From the NCBI RefSeq assembly GCF_031457275.1, contig NZ_JAVDWH010000001.1, positions 2,754,241 through 2,818,240 on the forward strand: a DNA stretch of 64,000 bases, given 5' to 3'. The translations under genes and the position numbers were made by a program. This stretch comes from Aeromicrobium panaciterrae. GTDB taxonomy: Bacteria; Actinomycetota; Actinomycetes; Propionibacteriales; Nocardioidaceae. A model generated the notes under the pieces. That model was not told the DNA's origin. It ran no database searches and saw nothing but the letters and a program-made list of their open reading frames with translations. Within the stretch, counting starts at the first letter, position 1; each line of letters begins with the position of its first letter. Positions 1 to 10,856 of the stretch are shown piece after piece.

Positions 1-1
1 G

Positions 2-658
2 TTCAACCGCGTCGGCGGACTGAAGGAAGACCTCCCGGCAGGCTGGACCGGTCGCGCCTCCACCGCGATCTCGACCGTACGAAGCCGCTTGCAGCAGATC
101 GAGGATCTGGTGTTCGGCAACGAGATCTTCGGCGCCCGCACCAAGGGCGTTGGCGTTCTCTCCAAGCAGCTCGTCGAGGCTTACGGCGTATCCGGACCGA
201 TCGCCCGCGCATCAGGTCTCGACTTCGACCTGCGTCGCGACGAGCCCTACCTCGCATACGGCGAGCTCCAGGACACGCTTCGCGTTCCGGTGCGAACCGA
301 CGGCGACTGCTTCGCCCGCTTCGCCGTACTGCTTGACCAGACCAAGGTTGCCCTCGACCTCGCCGATGCCTGCCTGGCCCGCCTCGCCGAACTTGAGCCC
401 GGGCCGGTCAACGTACGGCTGCCCAAGATTCTCAAGGCACCCGAAGGTTCGACGTACGTGTGGACCGAGAACCCGCTTGGCCTCAACGGCTACTACCTGG
501 TGTCACGCGGCGAGAAGACACCATGGCGACTCAAGCTCCGCACCGCGTCGTTCAACAACGTGGCCGTGCTCCCCGAGATCGTCCAGGGGTGTGTGGTCGC
601 CGACCTTGTCGCGATCCTCGGTTCGATGTTCTTCGTCGTCGGCGACATCGACAAATAG
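2..658 (+). CDS. nuoD: NADH-quinone oxidoreductase subunit D family protein, 3' part
   Basis: The reading frame is open from the first bases of the window and ends with TAG at 656-658, so the 5' end lies outside. The visible 218 residues match the C-terminal half of the NuoD/49-kDa (hydrogenase large-subunit-like) family: an [10 protein letters not shown] segment, a [11 protein letters not shown] stretch followed by [10 protein letters not shown], and the closing [20 protein letters not shown], which corresponds to the ADxxAxxGSxDxVxGxxD end of NuoD. In complex I this peripheral-arm subunit helps form the quinone site. The divergent terminal motif (FFVVGDIDK) suggests it may be a second, NuoD2-like copy rather than the main complex I subunit; the missing upstream genes would decide this. 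No nuo gene follows it. Confidence 0.8.
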   Translation, partial: FNRVGGLKEDLPAGWTGRASTAISTVRSRLQQIEDLVFGNEIFGARTKGVGVLSKQLVEAYGVSGPIARASGLDFDLRRDEPYLAYGELQDTLRVPVRTDGDCFARFAVLLDQTKVALDLADACLARLAELEPGPVNVRLPKILKAPEGSTYVWTENPLGLNGYYLVSRGEKTPWRLKLRTASFNNVAVLPEIVQGCVVADLVAILGSMFFVVGDIDK

Positions 659-684
659 GTCGGCGTGCGGAACTCGCTCGAGCC

Positions 685-957
685 CTAGGCGGCTACGGAA
701 CGCCCAGCCTGCTGGTTGCGGATGGTCCTGCTGCGGAGTGGCCCGCCCAGAGCGGCGCTGATCCAGCAGAGATCAAAGATGCCGGCGGTGAGCGGGAAGA
801 AACTCCACACCATCGCCGCCACACCCCACCAGTGATCGCGGAACACCAGTCCGAAGACGAGCCACGCCGAGCCGCCGAAAAGTCGGAACGCGCGGCCGCT
901 CGACCCGTTGACCCAGCAAGAAAAACCGGTCGCGTTGAACTTCTCGGCGCGCGACAT
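685..957 (-). CDS. DUF2892-like small membrane protein
   Basis: This 90-residue protein has two hydrophobic segments (about residues 24-40 and 44-66) with the arrangement of the DUF2892/YgaP-type inner-membrane domain: an N-terminal GRAFRLFGG stretch, a first helix, a short DHWW loop and a second helix ending in DLCW. No enzymatic role is known for the isolated domain. Its ATG overlaps the stop codon of the DUF4242 gene upstream by one base (957), so the two are translationally coupled. Membership of the family is by pattern; the function is unknown. Confidence 0.6.
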   Translation of the reverse strand: MSRAEKFNATGFSCWVNGSSGRAFRLFGGSAWLVFGLVFRDHWWGVAAMVWSFFPLTAGIFDLCWISAALGGPLRSRTIRNQQAGRSVAA

Positions 958-1211
958 CAGATGCCCTCGACCACCGGATAGATGCGGTCCGCGACGAGAC
1001 CGTGCGCCTCGCGGTGCACAGCGATCGCGGCGTCGGGGTCCGGCGCATCGACGAGGCAGAACGCCTTGCCGTTGGCTTCGTCGACCCAGTACTGCAGGTA
1101 CTGGACGCCGTAGGCGCCCTGCGTTGCAAGGTCGGCCTTGTGCGCCTCAGCCACATCCGCGGGCCCAGCGCCTTCCGGGAGCTTCTCGTGAACATCCATG
1201 TAGAGCGGCAT
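957..1211 (-). CDS. DUF4242 / SCO4226-type nickel-binding small protein
   Basis: An 84-residue protein starting MPLYMDVHEKLPEG and containing VQYLQYWVDEANGKAFCLVDAPD followed by a VHREAHG segment, the layout of DUF4242 (SCO4226-like ferredoxin-fold proteins, one of which is described as a nickel-binding protein). The histidines near the end (V-H-R-E-A-H) are plausible metal ligands. A strong ribosome binding site AAGGAG lies about 8 bases before the ATG. It is transcribed divergently from the AraC-type regulator, only 41 bases away, which suggests that regulator controls it. The substrate and physiological role are not known. Confidence 0.72.
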   Translation of the reverse strand: MPLYMDVHEKLPEGAGPADVAEAHKADLATQGAYGVQYLQYWVDEANGKAFCLVDAPDPDAAIAVHREAHGLVADRIYPVVEGI

Positions 1212-1252
1212 TTTGCTATCTCCTTCGAGTTGTCACTGTCACACTCAGTTTC

Positions 1253-2257
1253 ATGACGATCGCGCGCCCGGGCCATGACCCGGAAGCCGCCGCAGATGAC
1301 CGATCCGCCGCGCTTTCACAGGCTCTGGCGCAGATCCAGCTGTCCGGCGCGATCTTCCTGCGCGCGGAATACACCGAGGCCTGGGCGTACGAATCGATGC
1401 CGTCCGACAGCACCGTCGCTGTGCTCGCTCCGGAAGCGGCGCAACTCGTGCTGTTCCATGTCGTCGTGACCGGCAGCTGCTGGATCGAAGCAGGGTCGGA
1501 CAAGGTCTGGGCTCACGAAGGCGACGTTGTCGTCTTGCCCTACAACGACCAGCACCGGATGGGCGGAATCGAGACTGCCGACCTCGTGCCGATCTCTCAG
1601 CTCGTCAACCCGCCGCCGTGGAGCAGCATGCCGCACATTGTCCATGGGCTCGGCGGGTCGAGAAGTGAAGTCGTCTGCGGGTATCTGGCCTGCGACGACC
1701 GGTTGTTCGATCCACGCATGGGCATCTTCCCGCCGGTATTCGTCGTGACGCCACCCGACGGCCCACTCCGGTTGTGGGTCAAGGCGAGCAGCGATCTCGT
1801 CCTCCAGCAGACAACGGCGGCAACCGGCGATCTCATCGCTGCACCCACCGACATCCCGCAACTACTGCTTCGCGAAGTGCTCAAGCTGCATCTGGCCAAC
1901 GCACCCGCGACCGACACCGGCTGGCTGGCAGCCCTGCACGACCCGGTCGTCGCGCCGGCGATTGCTGCCATCCACGGTGACCCGAGCCGCAAGTGGACAC
2001 TTGCCGACCTCGCCCGGGAGGCGACCGTCTCATCAACCGTCCTGGACGAGCGCTTCCGCTCAGTACTCGGACTTGCGCCCATTCGCTATCTGACCGGCTG
2101 GCGCATGCATGTCGCCGAGGATCTACTGCGCTCGACGACCCTGTCCGTCACGGCGATCGCACACCGTGTTGGCTACGAGTCGGAAGAAGCATTCAGCCGC
2201 GCGTTCAAACGGGACCATGGGTCAGCTCCAAGCGTCTGGCGCGTCGCCCGCCTCTAA
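1253..2257 (+). CDS. AraC family transcriptional regulator (cupin_6 type)
   Basis: A 334-residue regulator. The N-terminal part (about residues 20-210) looks like the cupin-type AraC-binding domain found in cupin_6 regulators, with a GDVVVLPYNDQHRM segment. The C-terminal about 110 residues hold two helix-turn-helix units: WTLADLAREATVSSTVLDERFRSVLG and the second AIAHRVGYESEEAFSRAFKRDHG, followed by P-x-x-WR, the classic AraC signature. The ATG at 1253 is chosen because the conserved domain begins soon after it and the divergent gene starts at 1211. The ligand is unknown; the nearest target is the DUF4242-DUF2892 pair. Confidence 0.85.
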   Translation: MTIARPGHDPEAAADDRSAALSQALAQIQLSGAIFLRAEYTEAWAYESMPSDSTVAVLAPEAAQLVLFHVVVTGSCWIEAGSDKVWAHEGDVVVLPYNDQHRMGGIETADLVPISQLVNPPPWSSMPHIVHGLGGSRSEVVCGYLACDDRLFDPRMGIFPPVFVVTPPDGPLRLWVKASSDLVLQQTTAATGDLIAAPTDIPQLLLREVLKLHLANAPATDTGWLAALHDPVVAPAIAAIHGDPSRKWTLADLAREATVSSTVLDERFRSVLGLAPIRYLTGWRMHVAEDLLRSTTLSVTAIAHRVGYESEEAFSRAFKRDHGSAPSVWRVARL

Positions 2258-2292
2258 CCTGGGTGACTTGGGCCCGACATAGAGTCGGAGAC

Positions 2293-3942
2293 GTGGCTGA
2301 TCAATCTCGGAATCCAACCGCCCTCGACTCGCTCTCTGAAGAGTGGCTCAACACCCTCCTCGACCTCGAACCGGAGCTCCACGTCCATCTCGGCCGTCCC
2401 GGTCGTGAGTCCGACTATGGCGACCGCTCCCCTGACGGCCATGCGGCATCAGCTGACGCTGCGCGATCGATGCTGGCCCGCGTACGGGTGTCGGATCCTG
2501 CTGATGAGGTTGACGCCGTGACCAAGGCAGAGCTGACCCGCACGCTCGGGCTCAGCATCGAGAAGTACGAGGCCGGGTTCTGGCAGCGCGACCTCAATGT
2601 GATCGCATCTCCGGGCCAGGATCTCCGCGACATCTTCGACCTGATGCCGACCCGAACCGAGGACGACTGGGCACATGTTGCGCAGCGTATGACCAACATC
2701 CCAGGCGCCATGGCGGGATATCTCGAGTCGCTCCGCGCGGGCATCGCTGCGGGCAACGCACCGGCGATCCGTCAGGTACGCGAGGTCTCAGCTCAAGCCC
2801 GCAAGCAGATCGGCAGCGACAGCTTCTTCACCAAGCTCGCAACGCGACCTGATGCGCCGACCTCGCTCTCGCAAGAGCTCGAGAGCGGCGCCAAGACGGC
2901 GATCGAGGCATACGCAGCGCTGGTCGAATTCCTCGACAACGAACTGGCACCCCACGCGCCCGAAGCCGATGGAGTCGGGCGAGACCACTACGCACTCGCC
3001 TCGCGCTACTTCGTCGGTGCAGAGATCGATCTCGACGAGACGTACGAGTGGGGCCTTGAAGAGCTCGCTCGGATGGTCACTGAGCAGGAGTCGATTGCCG
3101 ACCAGATCAAGTCAGGTGCGACGGTCGCCGAGGCGATCGAGTTCCTCGAAGCCGACCCCGCACGCAAGCTGCAGGGCACCGATGCGCTCAAGGCCTGGAT
3201 GCAGGAGACCAGCGACAAGGCTGTCGCGGACCTCGGACGCACCCACTTCGACATCCCCGAGCCGATGCGCAGGCTGGAGTGCCTGATTGCTCCGACGCAA
3301 GAAGGCGGGATCTACTACACGCCGCCGAGCGAGGACTTCGAGCGCGCTGGCCGTATGTGGTGGAGCGTGCCCAAGGGCGTCACCGAGTTCGACACCTGGC
3401 GAGAGCTCACCACGGTCTTCCACGAGGGCGTCCCCGGACACCACCTCCAGTGCGGACTCGCCGTCTACAACAGCGCCGAGCTCAACGGATGGCGCCGGAT
3501 GAACTGGAACTCGGGCCACGGCGAGGGCTGGGCGCTGTATTCCGAGCGACTCATGGCGGAGCTCGGCTACCTCGACGACCCCGCCGATCGCCTCGGGATG
3601 CTCGACGGACAGCGCATGCGGGCCGCTCGCGTCGTCGTCGACATCGGCGTTCACCTCGGCAAGCCCAAGCCGGACGGCTCAGGCACCTGGACCGGCAATG
3701 ACGCCTTCGGGTTCATGGCTCAGCACGTCAACATGAACGAGCCATTCGTACGGTTCGAGGTCAACCGCTATCTCGGCTGGCCCGGGCAAGCACCGTCATA
3801 CAAGGTCGGTCAGCGCATCTGGGAGCAGCTCCGTGCGGACTGGGTTTCAGCGAACGGCAACGACCTCAAGGAGTTCCACCGCCAGGCTCTTGGTGTCGGC
3901 AGTGTCGGGCTTGGCACGCTGCGCCACACCCTGCTCGGCTAA
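2293..3942 (+). CDS. DUF885 family metallopeptidase-like protein
   Basis: A 549-residue protein of the DUF885 family (M1-like helical zinc peptidases). The diagnostic zinc site HEGVPGHH lies at residues 377-384 and is followed by a downstream SGHGEGWALYSE block that supplies the third metal ligand and catalytic residues. No signal peptide is visible, so it is probably cytoplasmic. The GTG start at 2293 is chosen because a -10-like hexamer TAGAGT (2280-2285) stands 7 bases before it with no better Shine-Dalgarno sequence, suggesting a leaderless transcript. An in-frame GTG at 2263 is an alternative. The 3' end overlaps the convergent DUF3180 gene by 4 bases. Confidence 0.86.
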   Translation: MADQSRNPTALDSLSEEWLNTLLDLEPELHVHLGRPGRESDYGDRSPDGHAASADAARSMLARVRVSDPADEVDAVTKAELTRTLGLSIEKYEAGFWQRDLNVIASPGQDLRDIFDLMPTRTEDDWAHVAQRMTNIPGAMAGYLESLRAGIAAGNAPAIRQVREVSAQARKQIGSDSFFTKLATRPDAPTSLSQELESGAKTAIEAYAALVEFLDNELAPHAPEADGVGRDHYALASRYFVGAEIDLDETYEWGLEELARMVTEQESIADQIKSGATVAEAIEFLEADPARKLQGTDALKAWMQETSDKAVADLGRTHFDIPEPMRRLECLIAPTQEGGIYYTPPSEDFERAGRMWWSVPKGVTEFDTWRELTTVFHEGVPGHHLQCGLAVYNSAELNGWRRMNWNSGHGEGWALYSERLMAELGYLDDPADRLGMLDGQRMRAARVVVDIGVHLGKPKPDGSGTWTGNDAFGFMAQHVNMNEPFVRFEVNRYLGWPGQAPSYKVGQRIWEQLRADWVSANGNDLKEFHRQALGVGSVGLGTLRHTLLG

Positions 3943-4433
3943 GCCGGAGTGGCACCCGGGACGGCCTTGCCCCCGTCGGATTCATCGTCTCCGCCGGGTA
4001 TGCGCAACGACCGCTCGAGCACCAGTGCGGCGACGAGCATGAGGAGGCCGGCAATCGCGGCAGCGCCGGAGTGGAACACGCGATCCTCACCCAGCGGAGA
4101 GTCGAGGGAGTCGAGGTATGCGATCGCGTAGCCGCCGTAGGCTCCCGCGAACAGAGCTGCGACGGCGGAGCTCGCCTTGGCCAGCGCAAGCATCGTGACA
4201 CCGTGGTCTGACGTCATGCGCAGGTTCTTCTTGTGCAGGCTCTGCCAGGTGTTCCATGCCAGTCCGCCAAGAACGATGGCCCCCAGCAGAAGCATCACCG
4301 CGGGACCCCAGCTCACGACGGGAACACTGCGATCAGCCCGGAGGATGAGCTCGGGGATCAGGCGACCAACGACCAGACCAATGCCGACGAGCGACGTGAT
4401 CACGAGCGCGGACGTACGTCTGGACTTGTTCAT
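3939..4433 (-). CDS. DUF3180 domain membrane protein
   Basis: A 164-residue protein with four predicted transmembrane segments (about residues 10-30, 43-63, 85-108 and 125-142), matching DUF3180, a family that in actinobacteria regularly sits directly after folK. It is the last gene of the ftsH-fol block and begins 17 bases after the folK stop. The charged C-terminus (GGDDESDGGK) is probably cytoplasmic. No biochemical function is established; position alone links it to folate genes. Confidence 0.72.
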   Translation of the reverse strand: MNKSRRTSALVITSLVGIGLVVGRLIPELILRADRSVPVVSWGPAVMLLLGAIVLGGLAWNTWQSLHKKNLRMTSDHGVTMLALAKASSAVAALFAGAYGGYAIAYLDSLDSPLGEDRVFHSGAAAIAGLLMLVAALVLERSLRIPGGDDESDGGKAVPGATPA

Positions 4434-4450
4434 GCGCTTGGCCTAGCGGC

Positions 4451-5014
4451 TCACAAGATGATCTCGAGATCCTCGCGCTTGGTGACTCCAGTGGTGTCGA
4501 CACCGCTGATCAGATCCGCCACGAAGCCCTTGCCCGGGATCTCTCCCTCGGGGTCGATCTCCAGCCACGGCACGAGAACGAAGCCACGCTCGTGCGCGCG
4601 CGGGTGGGGAAGGATCAACTGATCGTCGTCAGCGACGCGATCGCCCACGATGATCAGGTCAACATCGAGAGTGCGCGGGGCGCCAGGCTCCGAACGCTCG
4701 CGACCGAAGGCGTCTTCGATTGCAAGAGCGCGATCGAGCAGCGTGTGGACCGTCAAGGTGGTGTCGATCAGGACGACAGCGTTGAGGAACTTGTCAGATC
4801 CATCGGGCGTACCGATCGGCTCAGTCTCGTAAACCGAGGAGATGGCGACGACCGTGACCTCAGGGGTGTCTTCAAGCGTGGACACTCCGCCCTGGATCCG
4901 GCCGTGACGATCGCCCATATTGGACCCGAACGCCACCACGGCCTGACGGATGGGCCGCATACCGCCGGTCATCGTGTCAGCGTCCAAGACATACGGGGTG
5001 GGCGATTCGGTCAC
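4451..5014 (-). CDS. folK: 2-amino-4-hydroxy-6-hydroxymethyldihydropteridine pyrophosphokinase
   Basis: This 187-residue enzyme transfers pyrophosphate from ATP to 6-hydroxymethyl-7,8-dihydropterin, giving the substrate for FolP. It carries the HPPK hallmarks: an N-terminal FGSNMGDR, a central ETEPIGTPDGSDKFLNAV, the signature APRTLDVDLI and the following LPHPRAHERGFVL. About 20 extra residues precede the conserved core. The ATG overlaps the folB stop (ATGA at 5011-5014), so translation is coupled to folB. Confidence 0.95.
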   Translation of the reverse strand: MTESPTPYVLDADTMTGGMRPIRQAVVAFGSNMGDRHGRIQGGVSTLEDTPEVTVVAISSVYETEPIGTPDGSDKFLNAVVLIDTTLTVHTLLDRALAIEDAFGRERSEPGAPRTLDVDLIIVGDRVADDDQLILPHPRAHERGFVLVPWLEIDPEGEIPGKGFVADLISGVDTTGVTKREDLEIIL

Positions 5015-5388
5015 TGTCTGCTCCGCTCGATCGTGACGGCGACGTCTGAGAACGTCACCGCGATGGGCGCTTCTGGTTTGTGCACCGTCACGCTAACCCA
5101 TTGCACCGACTCATCGGAGAGGCACATGTCCGCGATACGGAGCGCGACGGTCTCGATGAGATCAACGGGGTCGTTCACGATGGCATCGTGCACACCTTGA
5201 GCGAGGACCCCGTAGTCGACTGATTTGGTCAGATCGTTGTCTCGGGCGGCCGGTCCGAGGTCAAGACCGAGGCTCACGTCGACGCTGAAAAGCTGCCCGT
5301 TCTCCCGTTCGAAATCGAACAGCCCGTGACGTCCGTGGGCGCTGACGCCCCGCAAGTCGATGCGGTCGAGCCCTTCAGGAATCGCCAT
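5011..5388 (-). CDS. folB: dihydroneopterin aldolase
   Basis: A 125-residue protein with the FolB fold signature: DRIDLRGVSAHGRHGLFDFER at the start (the HG motif contributes to the pterin pocket), VDYGVLAQGV in the middle (active-site Tyr-Gly), a VDLIETVA segment with the conserved glutamate, and KPEAPI near the end (catalytic Lys). It cleaves dihydroneopterin to 6-hydroxymethyldihydropterin and glycolaldehyde, feeding FolK, which overlaps it downstream. Its ATG shares one base with the stop codon of the NTF2-like gene. Confidence 0.94.
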   Translation of the reverse strand: MAIPEGLDRIDLRGVSAHGRHGLFDFERENGQLFSVDVSLGLDLGPAARDNDLTKSVDYGVLAQGVHDAIVNDPVDLIETVALRIADMCLSDESVQWVSVTVHKPEAPIAVTFSDVAVTIERSRQ

Positions 5389-5822
5389 CAGCCCTCCGAG
5401 TCCAAGTTGCCGATTTCAGCGACCGGCGACGCATGACGGGACCAGAATTTCCAGCCGGCTCCGTCACGTACCAAGATACTGGTGCACACCGCCTTGGCCC
5501 CCGAGAATGTCTCCGCTCCGGTCGCCTCGCCGCCCGACAGGATGTTCTCGGTGCAGGTGATCACGACGACGGATGGGTCGTCATCATTAGGAGGCAGGGC
5601 TGTGACCTCGCGCTCCGTCAGGAAGAACTGGATGTAGCCGACGTTGGCCATCAGCACCGTCCACGACCTCAGGACGGCCTGTGTGCCGCGCAGCGGCACG
5701 GCACCGGGGTGCACACAGGACGTCTCGGGATCATCGACCCACAGCGATGCCATCAGGTCGACATCACCTGTTTCGACAGCGTCGTAGAACGCCCTGTGCG
5801 TCGCGAGAGCCGCCTCGGTCAA
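5388..5822 (-). CDS. NTF2/SnoaL-like protein inside the folate operon
   Basis: A 144-residue protein of the NTF2/SnoaL_3 fold: ATHRAFYDAVETGDVDLMASLW, then DDPETSCVHPG, a central G-x-x-A-V-L-R-SW, and a C-terminal DGAGWKFWSRHASP strand. The start is the TTG at 5822, which overlaps the folP stop (TTGA) and is preceded by AGGAG five bases upstream; the longer upstream frame is Arg-rich and only a folP shadow. It lies between folP and folB in a fully overlapping operon, so a role in pterin chemistry is possible, but no reaction can be assigned from sequence. Confidence 0.8.
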   Translation of the reverse strand: MTEAALATHRAFYDAVETGDVDLMASLWVDDPETSCVHPGAVPLRGTQAVLRSWTVLMANVGYIQFFLTEREVTALPPNDDDPSVVVITCTENILSGGEATGAETFSGAKAVCTSILVRDGAGWKFWSRHASPVAEIGNLDSEG

Positions 5823-6658
5823 GGACGCTCCTGATGTGTCCGTGCGACGACGCGTACGGCATCGGCAGACGCGGCTGGCTCGTGCACGCGTACGCCCCAC
5901 GCAGCGGCGTCGGCGCACATCGTGGTGATCGCCGTTGTGGCGTCCTCGCGCTGGTCAGTCGGACGAAGCTCTCCGCCCTCGGCAAGCAGCTCCCCGAGGA
6001 ACCGCTTGCGGCTCGCAGCCACCAGCACCGGGTAGCCGAGTGCGGTGAACGAGTCGAGGTTGGCCAGCACCGACCAGTTCTGGTCGCCCGTCTTGGAGAA
6101 GCCCAGACCCGGGTCGATGATGATGTGGTTGCGGTCGACTCCAGCCGCCAGGGCAACCTCGACCTGCCCCATCAGCTCGCGGATGATGTCGGCGATCAGG
6201 TCGTCGTACGTCGTGTGGTCCTTGTCCTGCATGACGGCCGAATGCTGTCGCCAGTGCATGAGGACCAGCGGACATGCTGCGGTCGCTGCGACGCCCACCA
6301 TGGCTGGGTCCGCGCGCCCACCCGAAACATCGTTGAGGATCGCAGCTCCAGCGCCGAGAGCCTGCTCAGCGACGGACGCTCGCATCGTGTCAACGGACAC
6401 GGTGATGCCTTCTGCGACAAGTCCCTCAATCACGGGGATCACGCGACGCAACTCTTCTGCTGCGTCAATCCGGATCGCTCCGGGTCTGGTTGACTCACCC
6501 CCGACGTCGACCAGATCGGCGCCCTGCTCCGTGAGCTCGATACCGTGCCGGATCGCCGAGGCGGGGTCGAGCCATTTGCCGCCGTCAGAGAACGAATCGG
6601 GCGTCACGTTGATGACTCCCATGACCAGGCAGCGGTCGCCTGCCAACCCGGGAACCAT
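5819..6658 (-). CDS. folP: dihydropteroate synthase
   Basis: A 279-residue TIM-barrel enzyme that condenses 6-hydroxymethyldihydropterin pyrophosphate with p-aminobenzoate; it is the sulfonamide target. Both pterin-binding signatures are clear: MGVINVTPDSFSDGGKW near the N-terminus and LVDVGGESTRPGA about 40 residues later, with DPGLGFSKTG and the final SRKRFLG also present. The ATG at 6658 lies 2 bases after the folE stop. The frame is open about 40 codons further upstream but that part lies within folE and lacks conserved sequence. Confidence 0.95.
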   Translation of the reverse strand: MVPGLAGDRCLVMGVINVTPDSFSDGGKWLDPASAIRHGIELTEQGADLVDVGGESTRPGAIRIDAAEELRRVIPVIEGLVAEGITVSVDTMRASVAEQALGAGAAILNDVSGGRADPAMVGVAATAACPLVLMHWRQHSAVMQDKDHTTYDDLIADIIRELMGQVEVALAAGVDRNHIIIDPGLGFSKTGDQNWSVLANLDSFTALGYPVLVAASRKRFLGELLAEGGELRPTDQREDATTAITTMCADAAAWGVRVHEPAASADAVRVVARTHQERP

Positions 6659-6660
6659 CG

Positions 6661-7223
6661 CTAGCGCGAAGTGATGAGGCCCATGGCCTCGGCTCGGGTT
6701 GCCGGATCGCGCAGCTGACCGCGTACGGCACTCGTGATCGTCTTGGCGCCACCCTTGCGTACGCCTCGCATCGTCATACACAGGTGCTCGGCCTCGATCA
6801 CGACGATGACGCCGCGCGGTTCGAGGTGCTCGACCAGCGCTTCGGCGATGTCGGTCGTCAGTCGCTCCTGCACCTGCGGGCGACGGGAGAACACGTCGAC
6901 AACCCGGGCAAGCTTGGAGAGGCCAGTGACCTTGCCACCCTCAGACGGGATGTAGCCGACATGGGCAACACCGAAGAACGGAACCAGGTGGTGCTCGCAC
7001 ATCGACCACATCTCGATGTCCTTGACCAGCACGAGCTCGTCATGACCAACCTCGAAGACGGCGGTGAGCACTTCCTCCGGCGTCTGGTCGAGCCCTGCAA
7101 GTAGCTCGACGTACGACTTGGCGACCCGAGCAGGGGTGTCTCGCAGACCGTCACGGTCTGGGTCCTCGCCGACCGCGAACAGCAGCTCGCGGATTGCTGC
7201 CTCGGCGCGAGGCAGGTCGACCG

Positions 7224-7227
<4 letters not shown>
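6661..7227 (-). CDS. folE: GTP cyclohydrolase I
   Basis: A 188-residue enzyme that converts GTP to 7,8-dihydroneopterin triphosphate, the first step of folate synthesis. The zinc and catalytic residues are present: [11 protein letters not shown] (Cys and two His) and the later [11 protein letters not shown] (catalytic His and zinc Cys), plus GLSKLARVV and RPQVQERLT. The start is GTG at 7227, forming a GTGA overlap with the ftsH stop, so folE is coupled to ftsH. Length is usual for the family. Confidence 0.96.
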
Positions 7228-9221
<1,994 letters not shown>

Positions 9222-9306
9222 GACAGTGTGGAACTCGTCCACTTCTCCCTAGTAAATAGTGGGTATCTAGACGGTACACGCCGCCCGGTACACCCATAGA
9301 ACGAAG

Positions 9307-9328
9307 CCGGAATCACGGTTAGTTCCGG
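9307..9328 (-). terminator. weak hairpin between hpt and ftsH
   Basis: An inverted repeat CCGGAA / TTCCGG with a 10-base loop lies in the gap between the hpt stop (9344) and the ftsH start. On the minus strand it is followed by CTTCGTTCT, not a clean U-tract. It could weakly terminate the upstream transcript or be a read-through attenuator; ftsH probably also has its own promoter in the AT-richer TATTTACTA segment near 9250. Confidence 0.3.
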
Positions 9329-9343
9329 GATCCACGTCGTCCT

Positions 9344-9901
9344 CTAGGAATAGACGTGCGGCGACAACGTGCCAATGCAGCGCAGGTTGCGGTACTTCTC
9401 GTCGTAGTCGAGTCCGTAGCCGACGACGAAGGCATTGGGGATGTCGAAGCCGACATAGGTGACGTCGACGTCCATCGTGACGGCCTCGGGCTTGCGCAGC
9501 AGCGTGGCGATCTCGACTGAAGCCGGTCCACGGGACTTGAGGTTGGTGATGAGCCACGACAGCGTCAAGCCGGTGTCGATGATGTCTTCGACGACCAGCA
9601 CATGGCGGTCCTTGATGTCGGTGTCGAGGTCCTTGAGGATGCGCACGACGCCGGACGACTTGGTGCCCGAGCCGTATGACGAGACCGCCATCCAGTCCAT
9701 CTCGACGTGGCGGTTGAGGCTTCGTGCGAGGTCGGCCATCACCATGACGGCTCCCTTGAGGACGCCGACCAGCAGGAGGTCCTTGCCTTCGTAGTCGGCC
9801 TCGATCTGCGCGGCCATCTCGCCGAGGCGATCAAGCACCTGCTTCTCGGTCAACAGCACCTGATCTGCTTCGATCTCTCCAGCAACATGCGTCTGATCCA
9901 C
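9344..9901 (-). CDS. hpt: hypoxanthine phosphoribosyltransferase
   Basis: A 185-residue purine salvage enzyme that makes IMP/GMP from hypoxanthine or guanine and PRPP. The PRPP-binding signature [14 protein letters not shown] is present, preceded by [15 protein letters not shown] and the SSYGSGT loop, and followed by the [29 protein letters not shown]-terminal base-binding region. It follows tilS by 4 bases; the tilS-hpt-ftsH order is widely conserved in bacteria. Confidence 0.96.
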   Translation of the reverse strand: MDQTHVAGEIEADQVLLTEKQVLDRLGEMAAQIEADYEGKDLLLVGVLKGAVMVMADLARSLNRHVEMDWMAVSSYGSGTKSSGVVRILKDLDTDIKDRHVLVVEDIIDTGLTLSWLITNLKSRGPASVEIATLLRKPEAVTMDVDVTYVGFDIPNAFVVGYGLDYDEKYRNLRCIGTLSPHVYS

Positions 9902-9905
9902 GTGC

Positions 9906-10856
9906 TCAGCCTCCCACAGGCGTTGTCACGTATGCGAGGGAATCCCCTACTCGTACGCAGGCCACGCCACCAGGCAACTCAATACGGAGCTGTCCGTGCC
10001 AATCCGTGACCAGTCGGTCGATCTCGGCAAGGTGCGCAGCCGAGAGTTCTGACGGATTGGCTCCCGCCGCCAGCGCCGTACGACGCAGCACCCGAGACCG
10101 CAGGGCAGGAGCGAGGGACGCGAGTGAAGCGACGTTGAGCGGGTCGTCAATCGCATCCGCGATGTCATCGAGACAGGCACCATCGGCTCGGACCTGCTCG
10201 GCCGTACGCGCGATCGCTTCCGCCGCACCGCCGCCGAGTACGTCTTCAAGCACTGGCATCAGCTCGGAACGGATGCGTGCGCGTCGAAAGGCAGGGTCAC
10301 TGTTGTGCGGGTCAACCCACCACGCCAGGTCGGTTGCCCGGCAGATCTGCTCGGTCTCGGTACGCCTCAGCTTGAGGAACGGCCGACGAAAGATGCCGTT
10401 GATCGGAGACATACCGGCAATCGATCGCGGGCCGGAGCCGCGGCCCAGACCCAGCAATACGGTCTCGGCCTGGTCATCGAGGGTGTGCGCCAACAGGACT
10501 GCGTCGGCGTCCTGCGCTTCGAGGACGGCGTACCGCGCCGAGCGTGCCGCCGCCTCCGGACCACCGGCGCGGCCGACGTCCACAGCCACCACTTCGGTAT
10601 CGATGCCGATCCCGGCAAGTTGCTTGGCCGCCTCTCGAGCGACGTCGGCCGAGCCATCCTGCAGTTGGTGGTCGACGATCACGGCCCGCAGATCCCACGA
10701 CTCATGACCTGCCACGAAGGCGGTTACCTGAGCCAACGCCAACGAATCGGCGCCGCCCGACACGGCAACCACGACCCGGCTGCCGGGACCCAGATCCGCG
10801 AGGGCAGCGCGTACGGCATTGCGCCCTGCTGCAACCGCTGGATCGAGTGGAGGCAT
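9906..10856 (-). CDS. tilS: tRNA(Ile)-lysidine synthase
   Basis: A 316-residue enzyme that converts C34 of the CAU-anticodon tRNA-Ile to lysidine, changing codon reading from AUG to AUA. The PP-loop SGGADS lies at residues 33-38, followed by [35 protein letters not shown] and the [17 protein letters not shown] segment. It is the short actinobacterial type, without the full C-terminal domain of the E. coli enzyme. Its ATG shares one base with the stop of the metalloprotease gene upstream (TAATG). Confidence 0.92.
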   Translation of the reverse strand: MPPLDPAVAAGRNAVRAALADLGPGSRVVVAVSGGADSLALAQVTAFVAGHESWDLRAVIVDHQLQDGSADVAREAAKQLAGIGIDTEVVAVDVGRAGGPEAAARSARYAVLEAQDADAVLLAHTLDDQAETVLLGLGRGSGPRSIAGMSPINGIFRRPFLKLRRTETEQICRATDLAWWVDPHNSDPAFRRARIRSELMPVLEDVLGGGAAEAIARTAEQVRADGACLDDIADAIDDPLNVASLASLAPALRSRVLRRTALAAGANPSELSAAHLAEIDRLVTDWHGQLRIELPGGVACVRVGDSLAYVTTPVGG

